8,016 nt of DNA from an uncultured Ignavibacteria bacterium (GTDB taxonomy: Bacteria > Bacteroidota > Ignavibacteria > Ignavibacteriales > Ignavibacteriaceae), in assembly GCA_937996765.1 (NCBI GenBank), contig CALKUG010000166.1:1-8016 (forward strand), read 5' to 3'. Position numbers and translations under genes: made by a program. This document shows, piece by piece, positions 7,052-8,016 of this stretch; position 1 is the stretch's first letter, and each line of letters begins with the position of its first letter. The notes under the pieces were generated by a model. The model had not been told where the DNA came from and searched no databases. It saw only the letters and a program-made list of their open reading frames with translations.

Positions 7052-7353
7052 AAGCTAAAATCTCTTTAATTAATTCTCAGCTTGATTTGTTTTTGGAGTT
7101 TTTCAAAGCAAACTACAAGCTATTTAATAATTCAAATGTCTTCAGAAAAGACGTTTTTTATGCGGTAAAGAGATACTTAGAGATTAAAAATGTTAAAAGC
7201 GGATTCACGGAATTGGAGATTATTACTGATTCTGTGGTTTCAGAACTCAAAAACAAAGGTTATTTCCTTGAATTATCCCCAATAACATGGAGATTAATCA
7301 ATGAAACTTACAACACATCCGCACAAAGAGTTGTTATAGAGAGCGCAAAGTAA
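7042..7353 (+). CDS. Hypothetical protein in the iscU position of the cluster
   Basis: I do not recognise this 103-residue protein. It has no signal peptide, no membrane segment and no cysteine, so it cannot be a cysteine-ligated Fe-S scaffold such as IscU, which commonly lies between iscS and iscA. It is rich in Lys, Glu, Asn and aromatic residues and looks mostly helical: about 4-30, a segment starting FRKDVFYAVKRYLEI (34-48), and TELEIITDSVVSELKNKG (56-73). It then has a short extended part ending in TWRLINETY. The last two elements loosely recall a helix plus wing of a winged-helix domain, but that is a guess. Two ATGs (7042 and 7048) are possible starts and neither has a Shine-Dalgarno. 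The stop is 14 bases before iscA, whose AAGGA overlaps the gap. Length, codon use like its neighbours and the tight packing favour a real gene. Confidence 0.78.
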   Translation: MDMKAKISLINSQLDLFLEFFKANYKLFNNSNVFRKDVFYAVKRYLEIKNVKSGFTELEIITDSVVSELKNKGYFLELSPITWRLINETYNTSAQRVVIESAK

Positions 7354-7355
7354 GC

Positions 7356-7360
7356 AAGGA
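7356..7360 (+). promoter_or_regulatory. Shine-Dalgarno of iscA
   Basis: AAGGA lies seven bases before the iscA ATG and fixes that start. The same AAGGAT hexamer occurs before nuoL (615-620), nuoM (2778-2783) and nuoN (4371-4376), showing that this organism uses Shine-Dalgarno pairing at least in this operon. Confidence 0.75.
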
Positions 7361-7367
7361 TAGAAAA

Positions 7368-7718
7368 ATGAGCGAACAAACTATTGATCAAGAAATAATT
7401 ATTACCGAAAAAGCAGCTAAACAAATACAAAATATTAAAGCTGAGAACAAGGTTCCCGATTCTTGGGGACTTCGTATTGGAGTTAAAGGAGGCGGTTGTT
7501 CGGGACTTTCCTACACACTTGGTTTTGACGAACTTAAAAAAGACGGTGATACCGTAATTAGCGATAAAGATGTTACCCTTTACATTGACGGCAAAAGTTT
7601 ATTTTATTTAATGGGTACAGAATTAGATTTTTCAGACGGTTTAAACGGGCGAGGTTTTGTTTTTAATAACCCCAACGCTAAAAAGACCTGCGGTTGCGGA
7701 GAATCTTTTGGTGTTTAA
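7368..7718 (+). CDS. iscA: A-type Fe-S cluster carrier protein (IscA/SufA/ErpA family, HesB domain)
   Basis: A-type carriers hold Fe-S clusters or iron and deliver them to target enzymes. The 116-residue product shows the whole family pattern: an N-terminal ITEKAAKQI helix, GVKGGGCSGLSYTLGF with C44, the core YIDGKSLFYLMGTELDFSDGLNGRGFVFNNPNA, and C108 and C110 in TCGCGESF. The spacing of the three ligand cysteines (64 and 2) is identical to E. coli IscA (C35, C99, C101). The N-terminus is about nine residues longer than E. coli IscA. The ATG has AAGGA at 7356-7360, seven bases upstream. It follows the unknown small gene and precedes the SOD by 30 bases. Whether it works as IscA, SufA or ErpA cannot be told from the sequence; the symbol follows its linkage to an IscS-like gene. 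The GLNGRGFVFNNPNA segment resembles Bacteroidota-type members. Confidence 0.93.
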   Translation: MSEQTIDQEIIITEKAAKQIQNIKAENKVPDSWGLRIGVKGGGCSGLSYTLGFDELKKDGDTVISDKDVTLYIDGKSLFYLMGTELDFSDGLNGRGFVFNNPNAKKTCGCGESFGV

Positions 7719-7748
7719 TTCTAACAGAAAAACGGAGAACAAATAACC

Positions 7749-8016
7749 ATGGGTAAATTTGAACTTGCCCCTCTTCCTTATGCCTACGATGCACTTGAGC
7801 CCTATATCGATAAGGCAACTATGGAAATTCACCATAGCAAACATCATCAAGCTTATGTTAACAATTTAAATAATGCCGTTGCCGGTAATGAAATGGAATC
7901 TCTATCTCTCGAAGAGTTGATTGCTTCAATTTCAAAATACCCTGCTGCTGTTCGTAACAACGGTGGTGGACACTGGAACCATACATTCTTTTGGAATATA
8001 ATGGCGCCTGCTAAGT
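7749..8016 (+). CDS. sodA: Superoxide dismutase [Fe/Mn], 5' part only
   Basis: This is the first 89 residues of an Fe/Mn-family superoxide dismutase, which converts superoxide to oxygen and hydrogen peroxide; the gene runs off the window. The all-alpha N-terminal domain is clear: ELAPLPYAYDALEPYID, then MEIHHSKHHQAYVNNLN with metal ligand H28 and active-site Y36, and NNGGGHWNHTFFWN with the second metal ligand H78. The C-terminal Asp and His ligands lie beyond the edge. No signal peptide is present, so it should be cytoplasmic. Residue G74 takes the place of the glutamine that typical FeSOD supplies from this half, so the manganese or cambialistic type is more likely, which is the reason for the symbol; the other half is needed to settle it. 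GGAG at 7734-7737 is the best ribosome binding site, 11 bases from the ATG. No terminator or promoter lies in the 30-base gap after iscA. Confidence 0.95.
   Translation, partial: MGKFELAPLPYAYDALEPYIDKATMEIHHSKHHQAYVNNLNNAVAGNEMESLSLEELIASISKYPAAVRNNGGGHWNHTFFWNIMAPAK

Noticed and set aside
7700..7748. Possible Bacteroidota-type promoter or terminator between iscA and sod
   Set aside because: A TTTG occurs at 7707-7710 but no TAnnTTTG follows at the right distance, and there is no GC-rich stem followed by T's in the gap.
7641..7850. Minus-strand open frame across the iscA/sod junction
   Set aside because: It is antisense to conserved cysteine and histidine motifs of two real genes, and its translation shows no family resemblance.
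1..8016. CRISPR array, tRNA, rRNA, insertion sequence or phage attachment site
   Set aside because: No regularly spaced repeats, tRNA-like cloverleaf, terminal inverted repeats or transposase motifs were seen; coding density is nearly complete.

Overview
The window is an AT-rich, fully coding, single-strand (+) stretch of a bacterial chromosome. It carries the 3' end of a respiratory complex I (nuo) operon running directly into an iron-sulfur/oxidative-stress cluster. The order is nuoJ (3' part), nuoK, nuoL, nuoM, nuoN, a NifS/IscS-type cysteine desulfurase, an unrecognised 103-residue protein, an IscA-type A-type carrier, and the 5' part of an Fe/Mn superoxide dismutase. The largest gap between genes is 33 bases. 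I see no terminator or convincing promoter anywhere, so all nine genes could belong to one long transcript, although the sequence alone does not prove it.

Organism: the IscA C-terminus (GLNGRGFVFNNPNA...TCGCGESF), the SOD N-terminus (LPYAYDALEPYI...MEIHHSKHH) and the NuoL/M style resemble the Bacteroidota/Ignavibacteriota/Kapabacteria (FCB) side of the bacterial tree. This rests on remembered family resemblance and is only moderately certain. Several genes have a clear AAGGA-type Shine-Dalgarno, which is unlike many classical Bacteroidota and might point to a deeper FCB branch.

Region 1-5880: the membrane arm of complex I. NuoL, NuoM and NuoN are the three antiporter-like proton-pumping subunits. 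Every key charged residue I checked is present: the TM5 Glu, the TM7 Lys, the central Lys/His and the TM12 Lys or Glu. NuoK keeps both buried glutamates, so the enzyme looks functional. NuoL ends in the long amphipathic lateral-helix region that clamps the pumping subunits together.

Region 5884-7718: sulfur mobilisation and Fe-S cluster delivery. The cysteine desulfurase starts at TTG only three bases after the nuoN stop, which suggests translational coupling. It has its PLP lysine (K204) and catalytic cysteine (C325) but a C-terminal tail about 20 residues shorter than E. coli IscS. The scaffold gene iscU is not here; its usual place between iscS and iscA is taken by a cysteine-free protein of unknown function. 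IscA has all three cluster-binding cysteines.

Region 7749-8016: superoxide dismutase, cut by the window edge. Functionally the set is coherent: complex I contains many Fe-S clusters and is a source of superoxide, and the downstream genes supply Fe-S clusters and remove superoxide. The main items worth following up are the unknown protein in the iscU slot, the nuo/Fe-S/SOD linkage and the unusual translational junctions.
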